64,000 nt of DNA from CAMYMQ01 sp963730305 (GTDB taxonomy: Bacteria; Pseudomonadota; Alphaproteobacteria; Bin65). The position numbers and the translations under genes were made by a program. Under the pieces are notes generated by a model. That model had not been told where the DNA came from and ran no database searches. It was given only the letters and a program-made list of their open reading frames with translations. Of this stretch, positions 8,769-16,797 are shown piece after piece (the stretch's first letter is position 1; every line of letters begins with the position of its first letter). Where the stretch lies: positions 62,001 through 126,000 of the forward strand of contig CAVSRB010000001.1 in the NCBI GenBank assembly GCA_963730305.1, given 5' to 3'.

Positions 8769-9077
8769 GTGGTGACGCGCCTGCTTTCCTTTGCCTTGCT
8801 GTTATGGTTGCTCGGCGGTGTGGCGGCCCGCGCCGACGACGATCCCAACCGCAACGTTTCCTGCGTCAGCCGGCAAATCGGCGTGACCGACGCCCAGTTC
8901 CGGACCTGCTTCCTGCCGGTGCGGCCGGACCCGGGCCATGATCCCGACGGCCGGCGCCAGCGGGCCAACAAGGCCAAGCTGCTGCCCTGCCTGCAGAAGG
9001 CCAACCCGCGCCTGACCAACGACGCGCTCGACCGGGCCATGGATGCGTGCCGGCCCGAGGGCCCGATCCGGCACTGA
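8769..9077 (+). CDS. Small secreted protein of unknown function
   Basis: A 102-residue protein starting with GTG at 8769, 14 bases after parE. A signal peptide (LLSFALLLWLLGGVAARA) is followed by an Asp/Arg-rich mature part with four cysteines (SCVSR, RTCFLP, LPCLQK, DACRP), which could form two disulfides in the periplasm. The body has short amphipathic stretches such as LTNDALDRAMDAC. I do not recognise a family. It may be cotranscribed with parE because there is no room for a terminator between them. Confidence 0.6.
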   Translation: MVTRLLSFALLLWLLGGVAARADDDPNRNVSCVSRQIGVTDAQFRTCFLPVRPDPGHDPDGRRQRANKAKLLPCLQKANPRLTNDALDRAMDACRPEGPIRH

Positions 9078-9214
9078 CCGGGCGGGCGCGGCGGTCGCTC
9101 CCAAACACTCGATCTGGTGCGGAATGCCCCTGGGCGAGTACAGGCCAAGGATAGGCTTGCGTTCCTCTCTTCGTTTTATTATCTCTTCTCTTGCCGATTA
9201 TTGGGAGAGCGCCG

Positions 9215-9247
9215 CCACATTTTTTCCCAACTCTTGGGAAAATGTGG
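9215..9247. promoter_or_regulatory. AT-rich hairpin/palindrome before entericidin-like gene
   Basis: CCACATTTTTTCCCAA (9215-9230) and TTGGGAAAATGTGG (9234-9247) pair over 14 bp with two extra T residues, around a CTC loop. It sits in an AT-rich island (about 9160-9260) that contrasts with the surrounding GC-rich sequence and ends 41 bases before the lipoprotein ATG. It could be an operator overlapping the promoter or a transcript-processing hairpin. As a terminator for 8769-9077 it would be 138 bases downstream. Confidence 0.55.
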
Positions 9248-9288
9248 TTAATATAGCGCGTGCACAAATGCAGGGGTGCAACAAGATC

Positions 9289-9432
9289 ATGATCAAGGTC
9301 ACATCGCTTTTGTTGTTTCTGGCTCTCGCGCTCGGGATTGGCGTGAGCGTGTCGTCGTGCAATACGGTCGAGGGGGTGGGCCAGGATATCTCCGCCGCCG
9401 CGCGCGGCGTGAAGCGCTCGGTCTTCAAGTAG
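9289..9432 (+). CDS. Entericidin-like small lipoprotein
   Basis: A 47-residue lipoprotein of the entericidin A/B family. It has a Lys near the start, a hydrophobic core (LLLFLALALGIGVSV) and a lipobox SSC with Cys24, followed by NTVEGVGQDISAAARGVKR, the family's short amphipathic mature region. The lipidated protein should sit in the cell envelope. In E. coli EcnA/EcnB form an antidote/toxin pair; only one copy is seen here, as in many alphaproteobacteria. I chose the ATG at 9289; an in-frame ATG at 9268 would add seven residues. Confidence 0.82.
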   Translation: MIKVTSLLLFLALALGIGVSVSSCNTVEGVGQDISAAARGVKRSVFK

Positions 9433-9471
9433 AACACACGCCCGCGCACAGGTTGGCGGCCGCCAGCCGGC

Positions 9472-9909
9472 TTACGGGCCGGTTGGCTCGGCTAGCCGGC
9501 TCAGGCTTTCGGTCGGCGGCGCGGCGCGCAGCGCCGAAACCCAGCGCTCGATGCGGCGCCGGTTCACCCCGAAGTCGGAATGGCCGACCTTGGCCCGGCT
9601 GTAGACCGCCAGCGCCGATCGGCCGTCGCCGGCCGGCACGACCTGCACCGAGACGTAATCCGGAAAGCGGAAGACGGCGGAACGCTGGACGAATTCGTAC
9701 CGGTGCGCGGTCTCGTCCGCCGACAAGAGTTGCGTCCGTGGCTCGGCCAGCGCCGCTTTCTTGAGCGCCGCCGCGAGCGTGGCCGGATCGACCGGGAAGA
9801 TCGGGCTCGTCGCATGCGGCGTGGCAACCGCGGTGAACCCCTCCGGCAACATCAGGAATTGGTTGGGCTTCGGCGTGAGCTTCAGCGTCTCGAAATCAAC
9901 CGGCGTCAT
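9472..9909 (-). CDS. DUF1499 family protein
   Basis: A 145-residue protein matching the DUF1499 pattern. It begins VDFETLKLTPKPNQFLMLPEG, contains RYEFVQRSAVFRFPDYVSVQV, and has the conserved C-terminal block ALAVYSRAKVGHSDFGVNRRRIERWV. There is no signal peptide in the chosen frame. The family has no established biochemical role. The stop is convergent with the entericidin-like gene, and the start lies 39 bases downstream of the alpha/beta hydrolase stop on the same strand, so the two may be cotranscribed. Confidence 0.85.
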   Translation of the reverse strand: MTPVDFETLKLTPKPNQFLMLPEGFTAVATPHATSPIFPVDPATLAAALKKAALAEPRTQLLSADETAHRYEFVQRSAVFRFPDYVSVQVVPAGDGRSALAVYSRAKVGHSDFGVNRRRIERWVSALRAAPPTESLSRLAEPTGP

Positions 9910-9948
9910 CGTTCGGCTCCTTCTGCCCGGCCTCGGTCTCGGCGCGCC

Positions 9949-10650
9949 TCAGGCGGTCAGCCAGGCGCGCAGGGCGTCGGTCGCCTGTTCCGGCCGCTCC
10001 ATCGTCGACAGGTGGCCGCAATCCTCGATCACCACGAGATCCGCGTCCGGGATCAGCGCCGCCATCTCCTCGCTCGCGGCGGGCGGCGTCAGCGCGTCCT
10101 GCCGGCCGACCAGGACCAGGGTCGGCAGCGCGTAGCCGGCCAGGTGCGGACGGCTGTCGATGCGGCCGAGGATGGCGCGTTGCTGGCGCAGGAAGGCGTC
10201 CTTGCCGACCCGCTCCGCCATGTCCATGACCGCGCTGGTCAGCGCGTCGTCCTGCTGGCGGTCGGGGTGGATCAGCAGCGGCAACAGCCGCGGCGTCACG
10301 CCCTTGAAGCGGCCGAGCTCGGCCAGGTCGATGAGGCCGCGCCGTCGGCTGCGCTGCTCGGGCGTGTCGTCGCGCGCCGAGGTGTCCAGCAAGGCCAGGC
10401 GCAGCACCCGTTCCGGCGCCTGGCGCATGATCTCGTGTGCGACATAACCGCCCATCGAGAGGCCGGCCAGGGCGAAGCGCGCGGGCGCCGCGGCCAGCAC
10501 CGCCCGGGCCATCGCGGCCGTCGAGTCGTCGCGGGTGACGTCGGCGACCGTCATGTCGGCGATATCGTCCAGATGCGCCAGTTGATGCGTCCACAGGGCG
10601 TGATCGCAGAGCAGGCCGGGGACCAGGACGAGGGGGATGCGGTCGGACAT
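9949..10650 (-). CDS. Alpha/beta hydrolase
   Basis: A 233-residue alpha/beta-fold hydrolase. The oxyanion region LVLVPGLLCDHALW follows the start, the nucleophile elbow is AGLSMGGYVAHE (Ser), a likely acid lies in LVLVGRQDALTPP, and the catalytic His is in EDCGHLSTMERPEQ. The compact size and motif spacing fit the pimeloyl-ester/3-oxoadipate lactonase-like group, but the ester substrate cannot be deduced. The start chosen is the ATG at 10650 (MSDRIPL), since the 60 residues upstream in frame look non-coding. It is divergent from the helicase gene at 10829. Confidence 0.85.
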   Translation of the reverse strand: MSDRIPLVLVPGLLCDHALWTHQLAHLDDIADMTVADVTRDDSTAAMARAVLAAAPARFALAGLSMGGYVAHEIMRQAPERVLRLALLDTSARDDTPEQRSRRRGLIDLAELGRFKGVTPRLLPLLIHPDRQQDDALTSAVMDMAERVGKDAFLRQQRAILGRIDSRPHLAGYALPTLVLVGRQDALTPPAASEEMAALIPDADLVVIEDCGHLSTMERPEQATDALRAWLTA

Positions 10651-10768
10651 GGTTTCGCTTTTCGGCACCGGTCGGCCGGCCGAGTGTTGTTTTAAGGTTT
10701 GATGATCGTTGGCCGATCGGCGGCCGGAACGGTTGAATTCTCTAGGAATTGTCCAATCTATGCCATAA

Positions 10769-10787
10769 CTGTATTGAGAACATACAG
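10769..10787. promoter_or_regulatory. Inverted repeat upstream of the helicase gene
   Basis: CTGTAT at 10769-10774 and ATACAG at 10782-10787 form a perfect 6-bp inverted repeat with a 7-base spacer, inside an AT-rich stretch of the 178-base divergent region (10651-10828). It could be an operator for either gene. Nothing else in the region is convincing. Confidence 0.3.
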
Positions 10788-10828
10788 ATATCCGAAACTC
10801 GAAACTGCGACCGAAGCTATAGATCCTC

Positions 10829-12229
10829 ATGACATTTGACGAACTCGGGCTGAGCGAGGCGCTGCTGCGCGCCGTCGCCGAGGCCGGCTATACCGAACCG
10901 ACACCGATTCAGGCGCAAGCCATCCCCAACGTACTGATGGGCCGGGACGTTCTCGGCACCGCCCAGACGGGCACGGGCAAGACGGCAAGCTTCACCTTGC
11001 CGATGATCGACATCCTCGAACGCGGCCGCGCCAAGGCGCGGATGCCGCGCTCGCTGATCCTCGAGCCGACCCGCGAGCTCGCGGCCCAGGTCGCCGAGAG
11101 CTTCGAGGTCTACGGCAAGCAGCACAAGCTGACCAAGGCGCTGCTGATCGGCGGCGAGAGCTTCGGCGACCAGGACAAGCTGATCGACCGCGGCGTCGAC
11201 GTGCTGATCGCGACCCCGGGCCGTCTGCTCGACCATTTCGAGCGCGGCCGCATCCTGCTGCGCGACGTCAAGATCTTCGTCATCGACGAATCCGACCGGA
11301 TGCTCGACATGGGCTTCATCCCGGACATCGAGCGCATCGCCAAGCTGCTGCCGCCGATCCGGCAGACGCTCCTGTTCTCGGCGACGATGCCGAAGGAGAT
11401 CCGCCGGCTCGCCGACGCCTTCCTGACGAACCCGAAGGAGATCGCCGTTTCGCCGCCGGCGACGACCGCCGACACGATCTCCGATTTCGTCGTCAAGACC
11501 CGGGCGACCGACAAGCGCGAGACCCTGCGCAAGCTGCTGCGCTCGGAAGACATCAAGTCGGCGCTGGTCTTCTGCAACCGCAAGCGCGACGTCGACATCC
11601 TGACCAAGTCGTTGAAGCGCCACGGCTTCGACGTCGGCTCGCTGCACGGCGACATGCCCCAGGAGATGCGCGGCGACACGCTCGACGCCTTCCGCAAGGG
11701 CGAGATCGCGATCCTGGTCGCCAGCGACGTGGCCGCCCGCGGGCTCGACATCCCGGAAGTCTCGCACGTCTTCAATTTCGACGTGCCGCATCACTCGGAC
11801 GACTATGTCCACCGCATCGGCCGGACCGGCCGCGCCGGACGCAAGGGCCGGGCCTTCACCCTGGCGCTGCCCGACGAAGGCAAGAACCTGGCGGCGATCG
11901 AGAAGCTGATCGGCCGCAAGATCGAGCCGATGAGCCTGGGTGGCGAGGCGCCGGCCGAGGACGCCGCGCCGGACGCGGACGAGGCCCCGCGCGAGGAGCG
12001 CCGCGGGCGTGGCCGTGGCCGCGGCAAGGCCGAAGCGGACAAGCCGAAGGCGCAAAAGGCCGAGAAAGAGCCGGCCCGCAGCGCCGACCGGGCGCCGAAG
12101 CGCGAACCGCGTGAATCGGACCGCCGCCGCAACGGCGAGCGCAAGCCGCCGGCCGTGTCCGACGAGCCCGTGGTCGGCCTGGGCGACCACGTCCCGGCCT
12201 TCCTCCAGCGGCCGGTCAAGCGCGCCTGA
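10829..12229 (+). CDS. DEAD-box-type ATP-dependent RNA helicase (DESD box)
   Basis: A 466-residue RNA helicase that uses ATP to unwind or remodel RNA, as in ribosome assembly or mRNA decay. RecA-like domain 1 has the Q motif (TEPTPIQAQAIP), Walker A AQTGTGKT (45-52), PTRELA (80-85) and SAT (184-186). Domain 2 has ARGLD and HRIGRTGR. Motif II reads DESD (153-156) instead of DEAD. The last about 90 residues are highly charged (Arg/Lys/Glu/Asp), a usual RNA-binding tail in the RhlE-like group. It is monocistronic and convergent with the HAD gene. The Ala-to-Ser change in motif II is conservative, so activity is expected. Confidence 0.93.
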   Translation: MTFDELGLSEALLRAVAEAGYTEPTPIQAQAIPNVLMGRDVLGTAQTGTGKTASFTLPMIDILERGRAKARMPRSLILEPTRELAAQVAESFEVYGKQHKLTKALLIGGESFGDQDKLIDRGVDVLIATPGRLLDHFERGRILLRDVKIFVIDESDRMLDMGFIPDIERIAKLLPPIRQTLLFSATMPKEIRRLADAFLTNPKEIAVSPPATTADTISDFVVKTRATDKRETLRKLLRSEDIKSALVFCNRKRDVDILTKSLKRHGFDVGSLHGDMPQEMRGDTLDAFRKGEIAILVASDVAARGLDIPEVSHVFNFDVPHHSDDYVHRIGRTGRAGRKGRAFTLALPDEGKNLAAIEKLIGRKIEPMSLGGEAPAEDAAPDADEAPREERRGRGRGRGKAEADKPKAQKAEKEPARSADRAPKREPRESDRRRNGERKPPAVSDEPVVGLGDHVPAFLQRPVKRA

Positions 12230-12245
12230 GCGGCAGCGCCGCGCC

Positions 12246-12885
12246 TCAGCGCAGCGCCAGGCCCAGCACCGCCTCCAGTTCCTCCAGCGCCGCCTCGGCC
12301 GACGATACCTTGATCGTCGTCATGCCGAGCGCCCGCGCCGGCTTCAGGTTGATCCCCAGGTCGTCGAGATAGACAGCCCGCTCCGGCGCGACGCCGAGGG
12401 CGTCGAGCGTATAGCCGTAGATCGCCGGGTCCGGCTTGCGCAGGCCCAGCTTGCTCGAACTCGACCACCAGGTCGAACAACGCGAACACCGCCGCCACGT
12501 CCGCGTCCGCGTCGTCGGCCGCCGCCGGCCCCGCCCCCATCGAGACCACGTTGTTGGTGATGCAGGCGCATTTGAGCCGTTCGGAACAGCGGCGCAGCGC
12601 CGTCACCATCGCCGGGCGCAACGCGCCGGCGAGCAGCGGGATCACCTCGCGCCCGTCGACGGCGTGGCCGAGCGCCGCGCTCTCCGCCTCGAACAGCCGG
12701 CCGAAGGTGTCCAGGTCGATCTCGTTGCGCTCGAATTGCGCCCAGGCGTTGGTGTCCGGATCGACGGCGTTGACGCGGCGCAGGAAGTCCCGCGGCAGGC
12801 CCCGTTCCGTCTCGAACCGATTGAACGCCTGGAACGGGCTTTCCGTCAGGACGCCGCCGAAATCCCACAGCACCGCTTCGATCAT
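12246..12885 (-). CDS. HAD-family hydrolase (one frameshift)
   Basis: A haloacid-dehalogenase-like phosphatase of about 213 residues if repaired. The N-terminal frame starts at the ATG at 12885 with the nucleophile motif AVLWDFGGVLTES (Asp8 region), and motif II Thr/Asn in CACITNNV. Near 12452-12459 the frame breaks. The sense continues one frame over with KLGLRKPDPAIYGYTLDALG (motif III Lys) and AVYLDDLGINLKPARALGM (motif IV acidic pair). Adding GC after GAGC, or removing one T of GAGTTCGAG, restores it. The substrate is unknown. It is divergent from the flavin monooxygenase at 12978, which shares its promoter region. Confidence 0.78.
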
Positions 12886-12929
12886 GCGCAGGCACACCTT
12901 GTTCGCGAATCCGATTGACGGCCGATAAA

Positions 12930-12959
12930 TTTGCAATTACAAAATTTGCAAACGCAAAT
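12930..12959 (+). promoter_or_regulatory. Conserved 30-bp box upstream of monooxygenase copy 1
   Basis: The box reads TTTGCA at 12930, TACAAA at 12938, TTTG at 12945 and CAAAT ending at 12959. It contains the perfect inverted repeat ATTTGC-AAAC-GCAAAT (12944-12959). The same box lies upstream of the second monooxygenase copy (14125-14154), and both end exactly 18 bases before their ATG. A MarR regulator gene follows the pair, so this is the likely operator. Confidence 0.65.
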
Positions 12960-12977
12960 GCTAATCGGGAGGAAACG

Positions 12978-14066
12978 ATGGAATTCGGCTATTTCACCCT
13001 CAGCGACAATCACTATCGCGGCAACACCCGCACCGCCAACCAGTTCATCACGGAGATCCGCGACCAGGCGGTCCTCGCCGACAAGCTAGGCTATCATTCG
13101 GCCTGGATCGGCGAGCACCATTTCGATTCCCTCGGCGTCAACTCCCGCCCGGACCTGGTGCTGGCCAGCATCATCGCCGAGACCAAGAACATCCGGCTCG
13201 CCCCGGCGGTCTCGGTGCTGCCGTTGCACCACCCGGTCCACGTCGCCGAGACCTGGGCGACGCTCGACCTGCTGTCGGGCGGCCGGGTCGACTTCGCCTG
13301 CGGCCGCGGCTACGACAAGAACGAATACATCCCGTTCGGCGCCGATTTCATGAAGTCGGCCGAGGTCTTCGAGGATGCGATCGACGTCATCCTCAAGGCC
13401 TGGAACTCGCCCGGCCCGTGGTCGCACGACAGCGCGAACTATCACATCCCGGAGATGGAGATCACGCCGAAGCCGGTTCAGGACCCGATCCCCTTCTACG
13501 TCGCGTCCTTCTCCAAGACGAGCTTGGACATGGCGGCGCGCAAGGGCCTCAACGTGATCTGGGCGCCGTTCGCCGCCGGCATGGTCTATGGCGGGCTCGA
13601 CAAGGCCGCCGAAGCCTATCGGGCGGAATGCGCGAAGCACGGCACGCAGCCGGGCCGGATGATGTGCAGCTACTTCATCCACATCGGCGACACCGCCGAG
13701 GAACAGGCGCTCGGCGTCGACTGCCAGATGCGCTACTTCAAGGAATGCGCGCTGCGGGCCTTTCCCAAGAAAGGCGACGACCTGCCGCCGACGATGAAAT
13801 ACTTCCACCAGATCGTCGACATCCTCGAGGACATGGAAGGCAAGGATCTGACCGACAAATCGATCCTGCTCGGCTCGCCGCAGCAGATCGCCGACACGCT
13901 CAAGCGGGTCGAAGACGCCGGCATCGACGAGGTCATCCTCTACTTCAACATCGGCACCAAGCCGAGCGCGGTCGTCGAGGACCAGATGCACCGCTTCATG
14001 GACGAGATCGCGCCCCACTTCGAGGGCAAGCACAACCAGCGCCGGCAACAGCTCGCCGCCGAATAG
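12978..14066 (+). CDS. LLM-class flavin-dependent monooxygenase, copy 1
   Basis: A 362-residue bacterial luciferase-like TIM-barrel enzyme, expected to use reduced FMN and O2 to oxidise an organic substrate. It begins MEFGYFTLSDNHYRGNTRTA. The conserved blocks IGEHHFDSLGVNSRPDL, APAVSVLPLHHPVHVAETWATLD and GRVDFACGRGYDKNEY match the luciferase-family core. The start at 12978 follows a GGGAGG site. The next gene is a close paralogue that shares nearly the whole sequence, so the two arose by tandem duplication. A flavin reductase would be needed as partner and is not adjacent. The substrate is unknown. Confidence 0.9.
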   Translation: MEFGYFTLSDNHYRGNTRTANQFITEIRDQAVLADKLGYHSAWIGEHHFDSLGVNSRPDLVLASIIAETKNIRLAPAVSVLPLHHPVHVAETWATLDLLSGGRVDFACGRGYDKNEYIPFGADFMKSAEVFEDAIDVILKAWNSPGPWSHDSANYHIPEMEITPKPVQDPIPFYVASFSKTSLDMAARKGLNVIWAPFAAGMVYGGLDKAAEAYRAECAKHGTQPGRMMCSYFIHIGDTAEEQALGVDCQMRYFKECALRAFPKKGDDLPPTMKYFHQIVDILEDMEGKDLTDKSILLGSPQQIADTLKRVEDAGIDEVILYFNIGTKPSAVVEDQMHRFMDEIAPHFEGKHNQRRQQLAAE

Positions 14067-14124
14067 CGGCGGGCGGCCGGGGCGCGTCGATCCGTTCGAC
14101 GCCGCAAATTGACGCGCCGATCAC

Positions 14125-14154
14125 TTTGCACCTACAAATTTTGTAAGCACAAAT
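14125..14154 (+). promoter_or_regulatory. Conserved 30-bp box upstream of monooxygenase copy 2
   Basis: The box reads TTTGCA at 14125, TACAAATTTTGTA at 14133-14145 (a perfect 13-bp palindrome) and CAAAT ending at 14154. It matches the box at 12930-12959 in order, spacing and 18-base distance to the ATG. Its stronger palindrome suggests binding of a dimeric winged-helix regulator, most simply the MarR protein encoded at 15316. Confidence 0.65.
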
Positions 14155-14172
14155 TCCGTACGGGAGGCGACC

Positions 14173-15261
14173 ATGGAATTCGGCTACTTCACGCTCAGCG
14201 ACAACCACTATCGCGACAGCAGCCGCAGCGCCAACCAGTTCATCACGGAAATCCGCGAGCAGGCGATCCTGGCCGACAAGCTGGGCTACAACTCCGCCTG
14301 GATCGGCGAGCATCATTTCAATTCCCTGGGCGTCAACTCGCGTCCCGACCTGGTGCTGGCCAGCATCATCCCGGAGACGAAGCACATCCGGATGGCCCCG
14401 GCGGTCTCGGTGCTGCCGCTTCACCATCCGGTCCACGTCGCCGAGACCTGGGCGACGCTCGACCTGCTGTCGGGCGGCCGGGTCGACTTCGCCTGCGGCC
14501 GCGGCTACGACCGCCGCGAATACGCGCCCTTCGGCGCCGACTTCATGAAATCGGCGGAGATCTTCGAGGACGAGATCGACGTCATCCTCAAGGCGTGGAA
14601 CTCGCCCGGCCCGTGGTCGCACAAGAGCGAATTCTATGACATCCCGGAGATGGAGATCACGCCGAAGCCGGTCCAGAACCCGATCCCCTTCTACGTCGCG
14701 TCCTTCTCCAAGACGAGCCTCGACATGGCGGCGCGCAAGGGCCTCAACGTGATCTGGGCGCCGTTCGCCGCCGGCATGGTCTATGGCGGGCTCGACAAGG
14801 CCGCCCAGGCCTACAAGGAGGAGTGCGAGAAGCACGGCCACGCGCCGGGCCGGATGATGTGCAGCTATTTCATCTATCTCGGCGACGAGCCGGAGCAGCG
14901 CCAGTACGGCGCCGACCGCCAGATCGCCTATTTCCGGGAATGCTGCCTGCCCGCCTTCGCCAAGAAGGCCGAGGACCTGCCGCCGACGATGCAGTATTTC
15001 CTCAAGATCGTCGACATCCTCGGGAACATGGAGGCCGGCGACCTGACCGACAAGTCGATCCTGCTCGGCGGCACCCAGCAGATCGTCGACACGCTCAAGC
15101 AGGTCGAAGAAGCCGGCATGGCCGAGGTGATCCTCTACTTCAACGTCGGCAACAAGCCCCACGAGCTGGTCAAGGAGCAGATGCACCGGTTCATGGACGA
15201 CGTTGCGCCCCACTTCGAGGGCATGCATAACCAACGCAGGGCGCAGATGGCCGCCGAATAG
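14173..15261 (+). CDS. LLM-class flavin-dependent monooxygenase, copy 2
   Basis: A 362-residue paralogue of the gene at 12978 with the same start (MEFGYFTLSDNHYR), the same length and near-identical core blocks. Differences cluster in surface regions, for example GYDRREYAPF for GYDKNEYIPF and the segment around DEPEQRQYGADRQ. The two may form a heteromer, as in the luciferase alpha/beta pair, or be separate enzymes with different substrates; the sequence alone does not decide. It has its own upstream box and GGGAGG ribosome-binding site, so it can be expressed independently of copy 1. It is followed by the MarR gene on the same strand. Confidence 0.9.
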   Translation: MEFGYFTLSDNHYRDSSRSANQFITEIREQAILADKLGYNSAWIGEHHFNSLGVNSRPDLVLASIIPETKHIRMAPAVSVLPLHHPVHVAETWATLDLLSGGRVDFACGRGYDRREYAPFGADFMKSAEIFEDEIDVILKAWNSPGPWSHKSEFYDIPEMEITPKPVQNPIPFYVASFSKTSLDMAARKGLNVIWAPFAAGMVYGGLDKAAQAYKEECEKHGHAPGRMMCSYFIYLGDEPEQRQYGADRQIAYFRECCLPAFAKKAEDLPPTMQYFLKIVDILGNMEAGDLTDKSILLGGTQQIVDTLKQVEEAGMAEVILYFNVGNKPHELVKEQMHRFMDDVAPHFEGMHNQRRAQMAAE

Positions 15262-15315
15262 GCCGGTGGCGGCGCGCCCGGCGCCGCCATGGCGCCGTCG
15301 GCTCCCGGAGGTCCG

Positions 15316-15783
15316 ATGAAGGACGCGTTCGACATCACCCGCTACCTGCCCTACCTGATCAATCGGGTGGGCGTGAGGATCGCGGGCTCATTCTCCGACG
15401 CGATTCGCGAGCACGGCATCACGCTGCAAATGTGGCGCGTGCTCGCCGCGCTCAACCACGACGACGGCTTGCGCATCGGCGCCCTGGCGGACTCGACCTC
15501 GATCGACGTCTCGACCCTGTCGCGGCTGGTCGGATCGATGCAGCGCCAGGGCCTGGTCGTGCGCCAGCGCGGCAGCGGCGGCGACGCTCGCGTCGTCACG
15601 GTCCACATGACCGACCGGGCCAAGTCGATCACCAGGGCGCTGATCCCGTTGGCGCAACGCTACGAAGCGGTGGCGCTGCGCGATTTCACGGCCGAGGAGA
15701 TGGAAGCGCTCAAGGCGATGCTCATCCGCATCTACGACAATACCGAAGCGCTCGACCAGGTGCCCGACAGCGACGCGGCCTAA
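15316..15783 (+). CDS. MarR-family transcriptional regulator
   Basis: A 155-residue winged-helix regulator. The helix-turn-helix is around LRIGALADSTSIDVSTLSRLV (about 56-76) and the wing is RGSGGDARVVTVHMTD, the usual MarR D-x-R wing. I chose the ATG at 15316, eight bases after CGGAGG, over an in-frame ATG at 15289. It follows the two monooxygenase genes by 54 bases and is the obvious candidate to bind the two 30-bp boxes. The likely inducer is the monooxygenase substrate or product, unknown here. Confidence 0.88.
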   Translation: MKDAFDITRYLPYLINRVGVRIAGSFSDAIREHGITLQMWRVLAALNHDDGLRIGALADSTSIDVSTLSRLVGSMQRQGLVVRQRGSGGDARVVTVHMTDRAKSITRALIPLAQRYEAVALRDFTAEEMEALKAMLIRIYDNTEALDQVPDSDAA

Positions 15784-15808
15784 CGCCGGCCGCGCGGCGG
15801 CGCAATTC

Positions 15809-16642
15809 CTAGCGCGCCTGCTTGGCCGCCTCCTTGAACGCCATTTCCATCGCTTCGCCCATCCGACTCGCGCCCATCAGGGTCGCGCCGCCGTCGACCG
15901 GCAACTGCGCGCCGGTGATGTAGGCGGCCATCGGCGAGGACAGGAACAGCGCCGCGTCGCCGATCTCGGCCTTGGTGCCGTAGCGGCGCAGCGGCGTGCC
16001 CCCGATCGCCTGCTGCTCGGCTTCGGGCGTCGGCGCCAGCCGCTTCATGCCCTCGGTATCCGCGATCGGGCCCGGGATGATGGCGTTGACCCGGACGCCG
16101 GCCGGCCCCCACTCGACCGCCAGCGCCCGCACCAGCATGTCGATCCCCGCCTTGGCCGCGCAGACGTGCGCCTGGTAGGCGTAGGGATGCACCGCCTGGG
16201 GCGCCGAGATCGCGATCAGCGACGCACCCGGCTTGGTCAGGTGGTCGTAGCCGGCGCGGAACACGTTGAAGGTGCCGAGCAGGTCGATGTCGATCACCGT
16301 CTTGAAGGCGTTGGCCGACATGCCCAGCGCCGGGGCGACGAAGTTGCCCGCCGCGCCGGAGATCAGCACGTCGATGTCGCCGAACGCATCGGCCGCCGCC
16401 TTGAGCGCCGCCGCGACCTGGTCGTACTGGCGGACGTCGGCGGGGGTGCCCATCGCGCCGCTGCCGTGGGCCAGCAGCGTGCCGACCGCGGCCTCGACCC
16501 GCTCGGGCGAGCGGCTGCAGATCGACACCCGCGCGCCCTGCTCCGCGAAGCGCTCGGCGATGCCGAGGTTGATCCCGCTCGACCCGCCCGCGACGAAGAC
16601 GTGCTTGCCCTCGAAATCCGCGCCCGACAGCAATTCGCTCAT
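15809..16642 (-). CDS. Short-chain dehydrogenase/reductase, 2,4-dienoyl-CoA reductase-like
   Basis: A 277-residue Rossmann-fold oxidoreductase. The cofactor motif GGSSGINLGIAERFAEQGA has the INLGIA string common in peroxisomal-type 2,4-dienoyl-CoA reductases and related SDRs. The NAG-like segment is ISGAAGNFVAPA, the Lys is in AAKAGIDMLVRALAVEWGP, and the usual catalytic Tyr position is replaced by HVCAAK, as in the dienoyl-CoA reductase group. NADPH-dependent reduction of an unsaturated acyl-CoA is therefore likely but not proven. The start is the ATG at 16642; the upstream ATG at 16675 adds eleven poor residues. It is convergent with the MarR gene and divergent from 16798. Confidence 0.85.
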   Translation of the reverse strand: MSELLSGADFEGKHVFVAGGSSGINLGIAERFAEQGARVSICSRSPERVEAAVGTLLAHGSGAMGTPADVRQYDQVAAALKAAADAFGDIDVLISGAAGNFVAPALGMSANAFKTVIDIDLLGTFNVFRAGYDHLTKPGASLIAISAPQAVHPYAYQAHVCAAKAGIDMLVRALAVEWGPAGVRVNAIIPGPIADTEGMKRLAPTPEAEQQAIGGTPLRRYGTKAEIGDAALFLSSPMAAYITGAQLPVDGGATLMGASRMGEAMEMAFKEAAKQAR

Positions 16643-16797
16643 GGTTGCCCCTCCCCGCTTCGAGACTCGGCGCACGGCGATTGACCGGCGGCGCGCCCCT
16701 TGGTCAGATGGTCCGGTTGCACGGACCGAGAATGTCAGAGTTCCGGGGCAAAACCCAGCGGCGCGACCGGGCTGGTGGCGGGAAGATCGGAGGAAAC

